NCBI GenBank assembly: GCA_028284445.1
Contig: JANQRS010000011.1
Span: 1 to 64,000, forward strand
Direction of reading: 5' to 3'
Source of the DNA: Calditrichia bacterium
GTDB lineage: Bacteria > Calditrichota > Calditrichia > RBG-13-44-9 > J075
DNA length: 64,000 nt
Notes under the pieces: model-generated
The model's database searches: none
What the model was told of the DNA's origin: nothing
The model's input: only the letters and a program-made list of their open reading frames with translations
Shown: positions 8,912-18,700 of the stretch, piece by piece
Position numbering within the stretch: the stretch's first letter is position 1
How the letters are laid out: every line of letters begins with the position of its first letter
Made by a program: the position numbers and the translations under genes

Positions 8912-9322
8912 ATGCAAAATTCAAATGCATATGAAGCAAAAAATAAAAGCACCACACTTCGTCTCGGATATTGGACCTTTGCCTGGCTCATCTCGTTGGC
9001 GGTGGCCACATTTGGACCCTTTTTTCTATGGGGTGGCAATACCACCGTAACCGCGCTGGCCGTTTTTTCTACGCTGATCACCGGTGGCGGTATGATCTGG
9101 GCGAATAAGCGCCATCTGGAAGCGCAGGATGAACTCCAGCAGAAAATTCAACTGGAAGCAATGGCCCTCTGCCTCGGCGTTGGTTTGGTTGTTGGGCTGA
9201 CCTATTCCTTACTCGATATCACCAATCTGATATCTTTCAATGCCGAGATTTCGTACCTGGTCATTTTGATGAGTCTTACTTACCTGGCTGGGGTCGCACT
9301 GGGCCAAGCGAGGTACAAATGA
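8912..9322 (+). CDS. Four-helix membrane protein, paired with XRE regulator
   Basis: 136 residues with four predicted membrane helices (about 17-39, 46-66, 84-104, 110-130) and a charged loop (ANKRHLEAQDELQQKIQLEA) between helices 2 and 3. The start is well supported by AGGAG (8901-8905). The stop TGA overlaps the next ATG (ATGA), so it is translationally coupled to the XRE-type regulator. This two-gene layout, a small integral membrane protein plus a 66-residue HTH protein, recurs in many bacteria, often without a known function. No enzymatic motif is visible. It could sense membrane state, or simply be the regulated target. Confidence 0.8.
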   Translation: MQNSNAYEAKNKSTTLRLGYWTFAWLISLAVATFGPFFLWGGNTTVTALAVFSTLITGGGMIWANKRHLEAQDELQQKIQLEAMALCLGVGLVVGLTYSLLDITNLISFNAEISYLVILMSLTYLAGVALGQARYK

Positions 9323-9519
9323 GAAACCGTCTAAAAGTGTTGCGTGCTGAACGAGATTGGACTCAAGCAGATCTGGCAGCCGCGCTGGAAGTATCGCGGC
9401 AAACCATCAATGCCATTGAAAAAGGAAAGTTTGACCCGAGCCTCAAGCTGGCATTTAAGGCGTCCCGTCTCTTTGGTCTGCCAATTGAAGAAATCTTTCA
9501 GGATGAGGCGGTTGTCTAA
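9319..9519 (+). CDS. Small XRE-family transcriptional regulator
   Basis: 66 residues that are almost nothing but a Cro/CI-type helix-turn-helix: RNRLKVLRAERDWTQADLAAALEVSRQTINAIEKGKFDPSL, then a short tail ending in LPIEEIFQ. It belongs to the compact group of stand-alone XRE regulators that accompany membrane proteins. It overlaps the preceding gene by four bases. The TTGAC/GTCAA repeats ahead of the operon are its most likely binding sites. No toxin-like partner is present, so an antitoxin role is not favoured. Confidence 0.92.
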   Translation: MRNRLKVLRAERDWTQADLAAALEVSRQTINAIEKGKFDPSLKLAFKASRLFGLPIEEIFQDEAVV

Positions 9520-9550
9520 GTAAACGTAGATAACACTTAATGATTGCAGG

Positions 9551-9590
9551 TCGGCCCTATATCTCCCTTCGCGGAAAGATATAGGGCCGA
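9551..9590. terminator. Bidirectional hairpin terminator between convergent genes
   Basis: Perfect 14-bp arms (9551-9564 and 9577-9590) around a 12-base loop lie in the 99-bp gap between the XRE gene and the oppositely oriented POT transporter gene. The interior CTATATCTCCC...GGAAAGATATAG resembles the GC-rich palindromes elsewhere in the window. Confidence 0.65.
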
Positions 9591-9618
9591 TTGATGTTTC
9601 TACCAAATCAAAATCTGA

Positions 9619-11283
9619 CTACTTCACATCATGCATCCACTTGTTAAGCGGCTTGGAAATTAGAAAGAGCAGGACCGCCGCGCCAATGCCGATCCAGCAA
9701 ATCTGCATAAAGACATCGGTATATGTGCCCAGGGTTTGAAAGACATCCATGCCATCGGAGAGGCGATTGGTTGATGCCGCTGTTAGACGGGCGATAATCC
9801 CGGCGATATGATTGGCGAAGGCATTTGACAAGAGCCAGGTGGCCATCATAAACCCGACGATGTGTGCTGGCGATAAGCGGCTAATCATGGTCAGGCCGAC
9901 AGGGGAGAGGCTTAATTCGCCTATCGTAATAAAGAACCATCCAACGACGAAGAATAGAAACGGCACCAGTGCCTCATTGTCTGCAAAATTTACCCCTGAA
10001 GCGAAGACACCGAATCCGATCCCAATGAATAGCAGCGCAAAGGCAAATTTGGCCGGCGTTCGCGGTTCCAGGTTGCGGCGGGCAAGCATAGGCCAGATAA
10101 GAGTGAAGACCGGCACCAGGATTACAATCCATAGCCCGCTCATGGAGTTGAGGATCATGGCATTAACGCGGAACTGACCGCGATCGACATTGCGAAGAAT
10201 AGGGATCATATGGGATGAGAGGTCGCTGATTCCGCTCTGGTTGGAAAGCTCTGCAAGAAACACTTCCTCATTGTCGAAGTCTTTGCCACCCATCGCGAGC
10301 AATGCATCGCGCAGCTCCGTCGGCATTTCGATTTCCTGCAGCTTCTCCAGAGATTGATCACTCACTGTGACGCCGGATCCAAAGTGTTTTTTCAAATTAC
10401 GATCTGCAAAGAGAGTGAGTGAGCTTCCGGCCTGATGAAAGAATGACCAGAAGAGCACGGAAAAGAAGATCAGCACCATCGCCACAAACATCTGTTGCTG
10501 TTTCTGCCGATTCTCGCGCGAAGCATGGTAGACGACGAAGGCAATCACGGCGATTCCAACTCCGCCCATAATCAAGCTCATCGCCTGGTGCTTCAGAATC
10601 AGCACTGCAAATATTGCGCTGGATAAAAGACCGCCAATCCACACCCAGTTGATTTTATTCAGGCCCAGCAACTGCGGGGTTCGCGCATCTTCTTCATTTG
10701 GTGGCCGACCATATGGGTCGAAGACCGATTCATTTTTGACAAAAACAATGAGTCCGGAGAGCATCCCAAATCCGGCAAGCGTAAATCCCCAATGCCGCCC
10801 ATAATAGCCGGCGACGATACCACAAAGAATTGGGGCAAGCATGCTGCCGAGGTTCACAGCGAGATAAAACCAGTAAAAGGCGTTATCCCGCAGCTCATCT
10901 TTTTCTTCGTAGAGCTTGCCTAGTAGACCGGACATATTGGGTTTGAAAAATCCATTTCCGGCGACAATAACTGCCAGCGCAGTATAAAACACCATTTCGT
11001 ATTGAAAGGCCATCAGGAAGTGGCCTAAAGCCATCAGGCCTGAGCCAAGAATGATGGCATTTCGCTCGCCCAGAATACGGTCTGCCAGCATACCGCCAAT
11101 GACCGGCGTAACGTACACCAGGGATGCGTAGGCGGCGAACACGCCGATCGCGCGCTCGTCGGAATAGAGCAAGTCTTTGGTCATGTACAGCGTGAGCAAT
11201 GCCCACATGCCGTAATAGCTAAAGCGTTCCCAGAATTCGGCAAAGAAAACGACTTTAAGCCCTGGCGGGTGATCTTTGAACAT
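9619..11283 (-). CDS. POT/PTR2 proton-dependent oligopeptide transporter, with loop insertion
   Basis: 554 residues. The opening FFAEFWERFSYYGMWALLTLYM holds the ExxERF motif of POT carriers, which import di- and tripeptides with protons. The second POT signature is about residues 125-165 (GNGFFKPNMSGLLGKLYEEKD, then AFYWFYLAVNLGSMLAP). TM7 reads FWSFFHQAGSSLTLFA. Between TM7 and TM8 lies an extra segment of about 75 residues with one copy of a P-x-x-L-R-...-G-K-x-[FY]-...-F-x-x-x-L module that recurs twice in the neighbouring paralogue. The usual loop there is short. It is the second gene of a tandem pair, 16 bp after the first. Substrate specificity is not determined by the sequence. Confidence 0.94.
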   Translation of the reverse strand: MFKDHPPGLKVVFFAEFWERFSYYGMWALLTLYMTKDLLYSDERAIGVFAAYASLVYVTPVIGGMLADRILGERNAIILGSGLMALGHFLMAFQYEMVFYTALAVIVAGNGFFKPNMSGLLGKLYEEKDELRDNAFYWFYLAVNLGSMLAPILCGIVAGYYGRHWGFTLAGFGMLSGLIVFVKNESVFDPYGRPPNEEDARTPQLLGLNKINWVWIGGLLSSAIFAVLILKHQAMSLIMGGVGIAVIAFVVYHASRENRQKQQQMFVAMVLIFFSVLFWSFFHQAGSSLTLFADRNLKKHFGSGVTVSDQSLEKLQEIEMPTELRDALLAMGGKDFDNEEVFLAELSNQSGISDLSSHMIPILRNVDRGQFRVNAMILNSMSGLWIVILVPVFTLIWPMLARRNLEPRTPAKFAFALLFIGIGFGVFASGVNFADNEALVPFLFFVVGWFFITIGELSLSPVGLTMISRLSPAHIVGFMMATWLLSNAFANHIAGIIARLTAASTNRLSDGMDVFQTLGTYTDVFMQICWIGIGAAVLLFLISKPLNKWMHDVK

Positions 11284-11299
11284 GCGAAAAGCCCTTCTG

Positions 11300-13069
11300 T
11301 CAGGAATCAGTGTTTTCGAGACTTTGGTTGCTTAAGTCCGCACCATGTGTCAAGCGAGTGAGCGCTCCGGAGGCGGCCATTAGCAAGAGACCCACAGCAA
11401 TTGTGAAGCCGGCAATCATTGTGAATACGGTGAAATCTCCAAAACCGCTGATGTAAGTGCCGAGTTTGCCTGCAAGCCAGTTGCCGACGCCTGTGGCAGC
11501 AAAATATAGCCCCATCATCAGGGACACCATTCGCTCCGGCGCCATTTTGGTAATGTATGAAAGCGATACCGGTGAAAGGCACAGTTCACCAATGGTATGA
11601 AAGAGATACGCGCCAACCAGCCACCACATGCTCGAACTTTGCGATACTGAGGCGTCTTTTTCTATCGATGCAGCCATCATGAAAATGAAGCCAAGGCCAA
11701 GGATGACAGTACCGATGCCGAGCTTGAAAATGGTGTTGGGCTCCTTGTTCTTGCGTGCCAGACTGATCCAGAGCGCAGCCATAATGCTACCGAAGATCAT
11801 AATAAAGAGGCTGTTCAGCGATTGGAACCAGCTTGTTGGTATCTCCCAGCCAAAACGTGAGGCGCTCATGATTTGCGGGCCGTATTGTTGGGCATTCTCA
11901 GGGCCAATGGCGCCGGACAATGCCGTCATGAATTCATCTGTGCCGTAGTAACTTTTCCCGGTTAAGGCGAGCAGCTTTTCGCGGAGGTCAGCCGGAACGC
12001 CTGTTTCAAATGAGAATGGATTTGGCGTTAGTTCAGTGATGTTTTCCTCGGTCAAGGCGAAGCTGCCGCCACCAATGGAGAGCTGTTCAAGAATGATATC
12101 GCGATATTGTTCGAGCAGTTCGGGATCGTCAAGAAATTGATCTGCCAGGGCAGCATCAAATCGATCCTTGCCACGCCAGGTTTTGCCTTCCATATTTTTT
12201 ACGCGCTCGACCACACCTGGCGGAACTCCCGCTGTGGACATCGAGTTTAGCATGCTCTGATTGACTTCGGTGGTCAACTGGTCTCCGTAAACGTGGCGCT
12301 CTGTATAGTCCTGGGCGAAAATATTCATGGAGCCACCGGTTTGCTCAAAGGCGCCCCAGAAGACGATTACAACGATAAAGGAGATCAACAGGACCTTGAT
12401 GCGATCCCATTCTATCGAATTAAGCGGGAACATCGGCTGGGTATCTTCAGCTTTCTCGGTGCCCTTATTCTCGAAGTAGTCAGCTGCTTCAACCAGGTAC
12501 TTTTGCCCTTTCCAAAAGACCAACTGTCCAAACGCCATCCCAATACCGGCAGCGCCAAAACCATAGTGCCAGCCAACTTTCTCGCCAAGATAGCCAACAA
12601 TAATCGCGGCAAGGAAGGCGCCGACGTTGATGCCGATATAAAAGATGGTAAATCCGGCGTCTCGCCGGGCGTCACCTTTTGCATAGAGGGCGCCAACCAG
12701 GGAAGATATGTTTGGTTTCAGGAGGCCAACACCACAGACCAGCAGGACCAGCCCAAAATAGAATGCCCACATCGCTGTAATTGCCAGAACGCTGTGCCCG
12801 GCAACCAGCAGGGCGCCGCCCAGCATCACCGCCTTCTTTTGTCCGATCAATTTATCGGCGATCCATCCTCCGGGAATACCCATGACATAGACCATCATGC
12901 CATACAAGCCAAAAAGTTCAAGGGCGTCATCGTTGCTCCAACCCTGACCGCCATTATGTACTTCGCTGACCAGGTAGAGCACAAAAATGGCCTTCATTCC
13001 GTAAAAGCTGAAGCGCTCCCACATTTCCGTGAAAAACAAGACAACTAGACCTTTGGGGTGTCCAAACAT
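11300..13069 (-). CDS. POT/PTR2 proton-dependent oligopeptide transporter, with double loop insertion
   Basis: 589 residues, a paralogue of the downstream gene. ExxERF lies in FFTEMWERFSFYGMKAIFVLYL, and the PTR2 signature in FYIGINVGAFLAA. TM7 is FWGAFEQTGGSMNIFAQ, and TM8 begins FQSLNSLFIMIFG. About 140 residues are inserted in the extracytoplasmic TM7-TM8 loop. They contain two copies of a 45-residue module: one around GVPPGVVERVKNMEGKTW, one around GVPADLREKLLALTGKSY. Being outside the membrane, the insertion may bind substrate or a partner protein; that is inference. It is first in the two-gene operon, with a divergent signalling gene upstream. Confidence 0.94.
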   Translation of the reverse strand: MFGHPKGLVVLFFTEMWERFSFYGMKAIFVLYLVSEVHNGGQGWSNDDALELFGLYGMMVYVMGIPGGWIADKLIGQKKAVMLGGALLVAGHSVLAITAMWAFYFGLVLLVCGVGLLKPNISSLVGALYAKGDARRDAGFTIFYIGINVGAFLAAIIVGYLGEKVGWHYGFGAAGIGMAFGQLVFWKGQKYLVEAADYFENKGTEKAEDTQPMFPLNSIEWDRIKVLLISFIVVIVFWGAFEQTGGSMNIFAQDYTERHVYGDQLTTEVNQSMLNSMSTAGVPPGVVERVKNMEGKTWRGKDRFDAALADQFLDDPELLEQYRDIILEQLSIGGGSFALTEENITELTPNPFSFETGVPADLREKLLALTGKSYYGTDEFMTALSGAIGPENAQQYGPQIMSASRFGWEIPTSWFQSLNSLFIMIFGSIMAALWISLARKNKEPNTIFKLGIGTVILGLGFIFMMAASIEKDASVSQSSSMWWLVGAYLFHTIGELCLSPVSLSYITKMAPERMVSLMMGLYFAATGVGNWLAGKLGTYISGFGDFTVFTMIAGFTIAVGLLLMAASGALTRLTHGADLSNQSLENTDS

Positions 13070-13145
13070 GAGGATATCTCCGTGAAAAATTCTATCAAAA
13101 ATTTAGCGGGCGGTGCCCGTCAGCACGTTTTAATTATCCGAAGTG

Positions 13146-13174
13146 GGTATACTAAAGCAAAGATAACTATACAA
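13146..13174 (-). promoter_or_regulatory. Possible promoter of the POT operon
   Basis: On the minus strand TTGTAT and TATACC are separated by 17 bp, about 75 bp before the start at 13069. Each box matches the consensus at four of six positions, so this is weak. The surrounding 345-bp interval (13070-13414) separates divergent genes and shows nothing else I can name. Confidence 0.28.
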
Positions 13175-13414
13175 TTTCATTGACTTTATGCCTGGTGAAT
13201 ATAAGGAAAAGCAAGAATTTGTCAAAATCGAAAAATGTAGGAAAAATCTCACCAAAGACCTGAGGTTTTCATATATTGAAGCAGCAGCACCCGATTTGGT
13301 TTGACGTTGTAGTGGCTTTCCGCTGCTAAGTTGTCCGACATGCAAAATTTATCTTTGATTGACCGCAGTGACCGGGACGGCAGTGAGGGTTGCCGCATTG
13401 TTACGGAGCCATAA

Positions 13415-15466
13415 ATGGAACACTCCGATATGTCGCAGGATCATGATATTAACTATTTCCTGACTGTTCTACTGGAGTTAGAGAAGATTCTATCCCAGGA
13501 TCAGAAATTTTCTGATAATTGTCAGGCATTTCTGCAGCAGCTGATGGGCACCTTCCTGGTTCCCAAAGCTGCACTATTGCTGCTTGATCCGGAGCGCCAA
13601 ACCCTGTATCTGCATACCGGAAGTGGTCTTGGCTTCGACAAATTGGAGCTGCGTCTCGATGGTGAAATGCTTGAGACGATCCTGGCTCTCGACGAAACCG
13701 TTTACCTGATTGATAGCCCGCCTCTCGCCATTCAAAAGTTTCTCGACGATCGCCAACATGCGCTGAAGAGTCTGGAATCGACTGTTTGGGTTGCCTTGCG
13801 ATTTAAGTCCCATTTGGTCGGCATTCTGAGCCTCAGTGAAAAGTACATGAATAAGGGGTTTTCTGAGCAAGATCAGAAGCTTCTCAAAATCATTTCTGAC
13901 TTCCTTGCCTATGCAATTCATAATCAGTTGCTCATGACGCAAATTCAGGCCCTGAATATTGGTGAACAGTCTCGTGCCCAGGAGACTGAGATTATTCGTG
14001 CGCTATCCATCACCGGTCATCATTATGAGAATATCGAGGAATTGACAGACGAGATTTTGCGCCAATGTGTGAAGATACACAGTTCCGCTTCCGGGGTGAT
14101 CTTCCTGAGCCAACCGCACAACCCGCTCTTGAAAATCGCTTCGGCAATGGGCACGCGGGTAGGGGAGGACAGCAACATCCACTTGACGCAAAACAACAAG
14201 ACCGTGGGGCGTTGCTTTCGGCGCCGGGAATGCCAGATTATTCGCGAAAACGATGATCGCCGCCTGGCGCGACTGTTCGATGAGTCTCAACTGATTGCTG
14301 CACCACTGATCATCAATGATGAAGTGGAAGGTATCATTATTCTCGGTGGTAAATTGGGTGAGTTAGGACCGGAAGAATATACCGATGGGGATATTGCCCT
14401 GGTTAAGGCCGTCAGCCGCCAGGCCGGATTTACCATCGAGAACTATCTGCAGTATCGCAATACTCAGGATCGAGAGAAAGCCCTTCGTCAGATATATGAG
14501 CAGTTCCCGGCCGGATTGATGATGCTCAATTCCATTGGTGAGGTGCGTGATTGCAATCCGATCCTGCAAACGCTGCTAGGAATGACTGAGGAAGAGGTGC
14601 TCGGTGTGCATTTCCAAACGCTTTTTGATAGCGATCGCCAAATCATTGATATTATTCAACATGTGCAAACTAATGGCACCACTCATAGCGAACAATTCCT
14701 GGAGTCTTCCAGCTTCCCTGAACATCGTTGGGTGAATGTCGCTGCGGCACCGGTAAAGAACGCACGCGGCAATGTCGAATCCGTGGTTGTCACAGTGGAA
14801 GGGATTCCGGAGAGCAGCAAATTGAAGCAAATTTTTGCGCCGAGGGTGCGTAGCGATGCGATTTTTGAAATTGTTTACGGTGAGCGAAAAATAGACCTTG
14901 CCGGCGAATCGAACCTGGCCACGGTCCTGGTGGCGCGCATCGATAATCGCGAAAAGCTCATTGGTGCGGCCAAGCCCGGGGAAGTATTTGAAGTGCTGAA
15001 CGACTACTCCGGACGCATCCAACGCGCCTTGCTGAACCAGCGCGCCACGCTATGCCGCACAGATGTATATGAAGTTGTCGCCGTGTTTGGCGCACCCCTT
15101 TCGGTTCCAAATCACACCGTGAACGCTATTGAAGCCGCTCGCGAAATGCAGGAAATCCTGACGCATACAAACAGTGCGTTAAATGAGCGCGCCCTACCGC
15201 CGCTGGAACTGGCTATCGGGTTGGCGTCCGGAGAAGTTTTAATGGGCGAAGCAAAAGAGCAGAATGGCCCCGGTTACCAGGTGCTTGGTAAAACTTTACA
15301 GGCTGCACGTCACCTTTGCTCCATCGCATTCCCCGGGGATGTTCTGGTTAATCCGGAGGCGCGTTCACGAGCCGGTGATGCCTATGTCTTTGAGAAGGGG
15401 AAGCGCAGTAAAATTCGAGAATGGTCAGGTAATGTGCAGGCCTGGAAACTTTCTAAAAAAGAGTAA
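13415..15466 (+). CDS. GAF-GAF-PAS protein with degenerate class III cyclase domain
   Basis: 683 residues without membrane helices. Two GAF domains lie at about 20-180 and 215-345, and a PAS domain at about 355-460. The last 200 residues follow the class III adenylate/guanylate cyclase fold: TVLVARID for the usual metal-binding LFADI, VVAVFGAPLSVPNH, GLASGEVLMG, and GYQVLGKTLQAARHL for the usual VIGDTVNLAARL. The first metal Asp is Arg, the second aligns with Glu, the base-selecting Asp is Lys and the Asn/Arg pair is replaced. Catalysis is therefore unlikely, and the domain may act as a regulatory or dimerising pseudocyclase. The gene stands alone, divergent from the POT operon. Confidence 0.85.
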   Translation: MEHSDMSQDHDINYFLTVLLELEKILSQDQKFSDNCQAFLQQLMGTFLVPKAALLLLDPERQTLYLHTGSGLGFDKLELRLDGEMLETILALDETVYLIDSPPLAIQKFLDDRQHALKSLESTVWVALRFKSHLVGILSLSEKYMNKGFSEQDQKLLKIISDFLAYAIHNQLLMTQIQALNIGEQSRAQETEIIRALSITGHHYENIEELTDEILRQCVKIHSSASGVIFLSQPHNPLLKIASAMGTRVGEDSNIHLTQNNKTVGRCFRRRECQIIRENDDRRLARLFDESQLIAAPLIINDEVEGIIILGGKLGELGPEEYTDGDIALVKAVSRQAGFTIENYLQYRNTQDREKALRQIYEQFPAGLMMLNSIGEVRDCNPILQTLLGMTEEEVLGVHFQTLFDSDRQIIDIIQHVQTNGTTHSEQFLESSSFPEHRWVNVAAAPVKNARGNVESVVVTVEGIPESSKLKQIFAPRVRSDAIFEIVYGERKIDLAGESNLATVLVARIDNREKLIGAAKPGEVFEVLNDYSGRIQRALLNQRATLCRTDVYEVVAVFGAPLSVPNHTVNAIEAAREMQEILTHTNSALNERALPPLELAIGLASGEVLMGEAKEQNGPGYQVLGKTLQAARHLCSIAFPGDVLVNPEARSRAGDAYVFEKGKRSKIREWSGNVQAWKLSKKE

Positions 15467-15499
15467 TACTCACATCCTGGTTGCCCCGGATGTGAGTAT
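15466..15499. terminator. Bidirectional hairpin terminator
   Basis: Perfect 12-bp arms (15466-15477 and 15488-15499) with a 10-base loop. The left arm starts on the last base of the signalling gene's stop codon. The hairpin lies between convergent genes and can serve both. Confidence 0.75.
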
Positions 15500-15521
15500 G
15501 TGGGTCACGAAGCGTCCCTGC

Positions 15522-15725
15522 TTAGTCTTTCAAAACAAATGTTACCTTCAAAGTAACCCGGTATTCAGTTACCTTGCTACCCTTGATCACACACTTCTGA
15601 TCCTGAACCCAGGCACCTTTAACATTGTCGAGGGTCTTGGTGGCGCGCTTAATGCCTTTGTTGATCGCATCGTCAAAACTCTTGCTCGAAGATGAAATGA
15701 TCTCGGTGACTCTTGCTACTGACAT
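15522..15725 (-). CDS. Dodecin (flavin-binding protein)
   Basis: 67 residues, the standard dodecin length. It starts SVARVTEIISSSSKSFDDAINKG and has the central GAWVQDQ with W39, the residue that stacks on flavin, then the strand VTEYRVTLKVTFVL. Dodecins form twelve-subunit hollow spheres that store or buffer riboflavin, FMN or FAD in the cytoplasm. The start is supported by AAGGAAGGAG ten bases ahead. It lies 60 bp downstream of metH on the same strand and may be read from it. Confidence 0.95.
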   Translation of the reverse strand: MSVARVTEIISSSSKSFDDAINKGIKRATKTLDNVKGAWVQDQKCVIKGSKVTEYRVTLKVTFVLKD

Positions 15726-15785
15726 GAGCAGACTCCTTCCTTAAATGATTCATTGTGATTTATGTTTTACATCCAATTGGACGCT

Positions 15786-18700
15786 CTAATAGGCTAAGAT
15801 GGGTGCAAGCCAGCGCTCCATTTCCGCAAGATCAAAACCTTTGCGACGGGCATAGTCGACGACCTGATCCCGATCAACTTTCCCAACCCCAAAATATTGC
15901 GCTTTCGGATGCGCAAAAAAGTAACCGCAAACAGATGCCCCGGGATTCATCGCAAAGCTTTCCGTTAAATTGATTGACGTTTCATGAACCACATTCAGCA
16001 GGCGGAAGAGGATTGCCTTTTCCGTGTGGTCGGGACAGGCCGGATATCCCGGAGCAGGACGAATACCGCGATATTCTTCGCGAATCAGTGCTTCGTTATT
16101 CAGATCCTCCTCGCGACTATAGCCCCAGAATTCCTTGCGCACACGCTCATGCATTAGTTCTGCAAATGCCTCTGCCAGTCTGTCCGCCAGCGCCTTTGCC
16201 AGAATTGCGTTATAATCGTCATTTTCCCGCTCATAGCGGCTGATCAGTTCTTCAATGCCCAGACCAGCTGTTACGGCAAAAGCGCCAATATAGTCGGTGA
16301 CGCCGGTCGACTTCGGTGCAATAAAATCAGCCAACGCCATGTTAGGGCGGCCTTTGCCTTTCTTCATCTGCTGTCTGAGCGTATGAATAACGGCTCGGGT
16401 TCGCTTCCGTTCGTCGCCGGCATATACTTCAATGTCGTCTCCGACGCTATTGGCCGGGAAGAATCCGACAATCGCATTTGCCGTTAGCTGGCGCTTGCGA
16501 ACAATTTGGTCAAGCAACTGTTGCGCATCGTCGTAGAGTTTTTGGGCTTCAGGGCCGTATTTCTCATGCTGAAGGATTTTCGGATAGCTGCCTTTGAGTT
16601 CCCAGGTATGAAAGAAAGGTGTCCAGTCAATTCGTTCCCGAATTTCTGTCAGCGGATAATCATTAAATGCCCGGGTGCCGAGAAATGTCGGCCGGGTGAT
16701 CTCTTCCGGTCCGGACCAATCGATGGTGAAACGATTCTCCCTGGCACCGTCGAGGCTGGCCAAGGCGCGCTGGCCGTGTTTGCGCTGATGCGCTTCGCGA
16801 ACCTCGTCGTATTCCGAACTCAATTCCTGAGACATCTTTTTACGCTCATCTTTGTTCAGCAGTTTGCTGACGACGCTCACGCAGCGGGAAGCATCGAGCA
16901 CATGAATGACCTCGTGCTCATATGCCGGATCTATCTTGACGGCAGTATGCACGCGCGAGGTGGTCGCACCGCCAATAAGCAGTGGGAAATCGAGCTCGCG
17001 TCGCGCCATCTCACTGGCCACGTAAACCATTTCGTCAAGCGAAGGTGTGATAAGGCCGCTCAGGCCGATGATATCCACTTCTTCTTCAATGGCCGTTTTT
17101 AGAATCTTGTCCGCCGGCACCATAACGCCGAGGTCGATGATCTCGTAGTTGTTACAGCCAAGCACCACGCCTACGATGTTCTTGCCAATGTCGTGCACAT
17201 CACCCTTGACTGTCGCCAGCAGAATTCTACCGGCACTTTGATGCTTGCCGGCACCGGCCTTCTCTTCTTCCATAAAGGGCGTCAGATAGGCAACGGCCTT
17301 CTTCATAACCCGGGCGCTCTTTACAACCTGCGGAAGGAACATTTTGCCGGAGCCGAAGAGATCACCAACAACGTTCATGCCGTTCATCAACGGCCCTTCA
17401 ATGATTTCCAGGGGCCGCTCAAACTTTTGCCGGGCCTCTTCTGTATCTTCTTCAATAAACTCGACGATGCCCTTTACAAGCGCATGGGTCAAGCGTTCTT
17501 CGACGGATAGCTTGCGCCACTCCGCTTCTTCAACGGCGCTCTTTCCCTGGTCCTTTACGGTGTCGGCAAAACCCAGCAGCGCATCGGTGCTGTCGTTGGT
17601 TCTATTTAGGAGCACGTCTTCTACCAGTCCCAGGAGAGGGGCAGCGATTTCTTCATAAACCGTTATCTGTCCGGCATTGACGATGCCCATATCCATACCC
17701 GCCTTAATGGCATGATAGAGGAAGGCCGAATGCATGGCCTCGCGCACGGTATTGTTGCCACGGAAGGAAAAGGAGATGTTGCTGACCCCGCCGCTGACCA
17801 TGGCATGCGGCAGATTCCCTTTGATGAAGCGCGTCGCTTCGATAAAATCGACCGCGTAATTGTTGTGTGCCTCGATACCGGTGGCAACGGCGAAAATGTT
17901 AGGATCAAAAATGATGTCTTGTGGCGGAAAGCCAACTTCGCGAGTCAGGAGTTGATAGGCCCTTTCGCAAATTTCGATCTTGCGCTCCGCCGTATCAGCC
18001 TGACCTTTTTCATCAAAGGCCATTACGATCACCGCAGCACCGTAGCGTCGCGCCAGCGTTGCCAGACGCAGGAACTCTTCTTCACCTTCCTTTAAGCTCA
18101 CGGAATTCACAATGCATTTTCCCTGGGTGCATTTTAGTCCGGCTTCAATAACCGACCAGCGAGAGGAATCGATCATCAAAGGCAGCCGGGCAATATCCGG
18201 CTCCGAGCCAATCAGGTTAACGAAGGTGGTCATGGCCTTTTCGGCATCGAGAAGCCCTTCGTCCATGTTGATATCGAGGATTTGCGCACCGTTTTCAACC
18301 TGCTTGCGCGCCACTTCCAATGCTTCTTCCAGCTTATCCTCAAGAATTAAGCGCGAAAAGCGTCGGGAACCCGTCACGTTGCAGCGCTCACCGACGTTGA
18401 TGAAGTTGCTCTCGGGCCGCACCGTCAGCGGCTCCATGCCGCTAAAGCGGGTTAAAATCGGCAGTTCCGGGATTTGGCGAGGTTGACGCTCCCGCATTGT
18501 CTCATCAACTGCGCGGGTAAATTCAGGCGTGCTGCCGCAACAGCTGCCGACCAGGTTCAGGAAGCCACTGTCTGCAAATTCGCTCAGTAAGGCAGCCATT
18601 TCTGCCGGGGTTTGATCGTAACCACCAAACTCATTCGGCAGGCCGGCATTTGGGTAACAGCTGATCGGTAAAGGGGCAATCTTGGAAAGTTCTTCGATGT

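Noticed and set aside
9319..9519. Antitoxin of a toxin-antitoxin pair
   Set aside because: Its partner is a four-helix membrane protein without toxin features, and the pair type is common as membrane-protein/XRE regulator modules.
12293..13048. 251-codon plus-strand frame opposite the POT gene
   Set aside because: Shadow of well conserved membrane helices; polar composition without any motif.
16506..17102. 198-codon plus-strand frame opposite metH
   Set aside because: Lies across the conserved B12 and activation domains of metH; antisense shadow.
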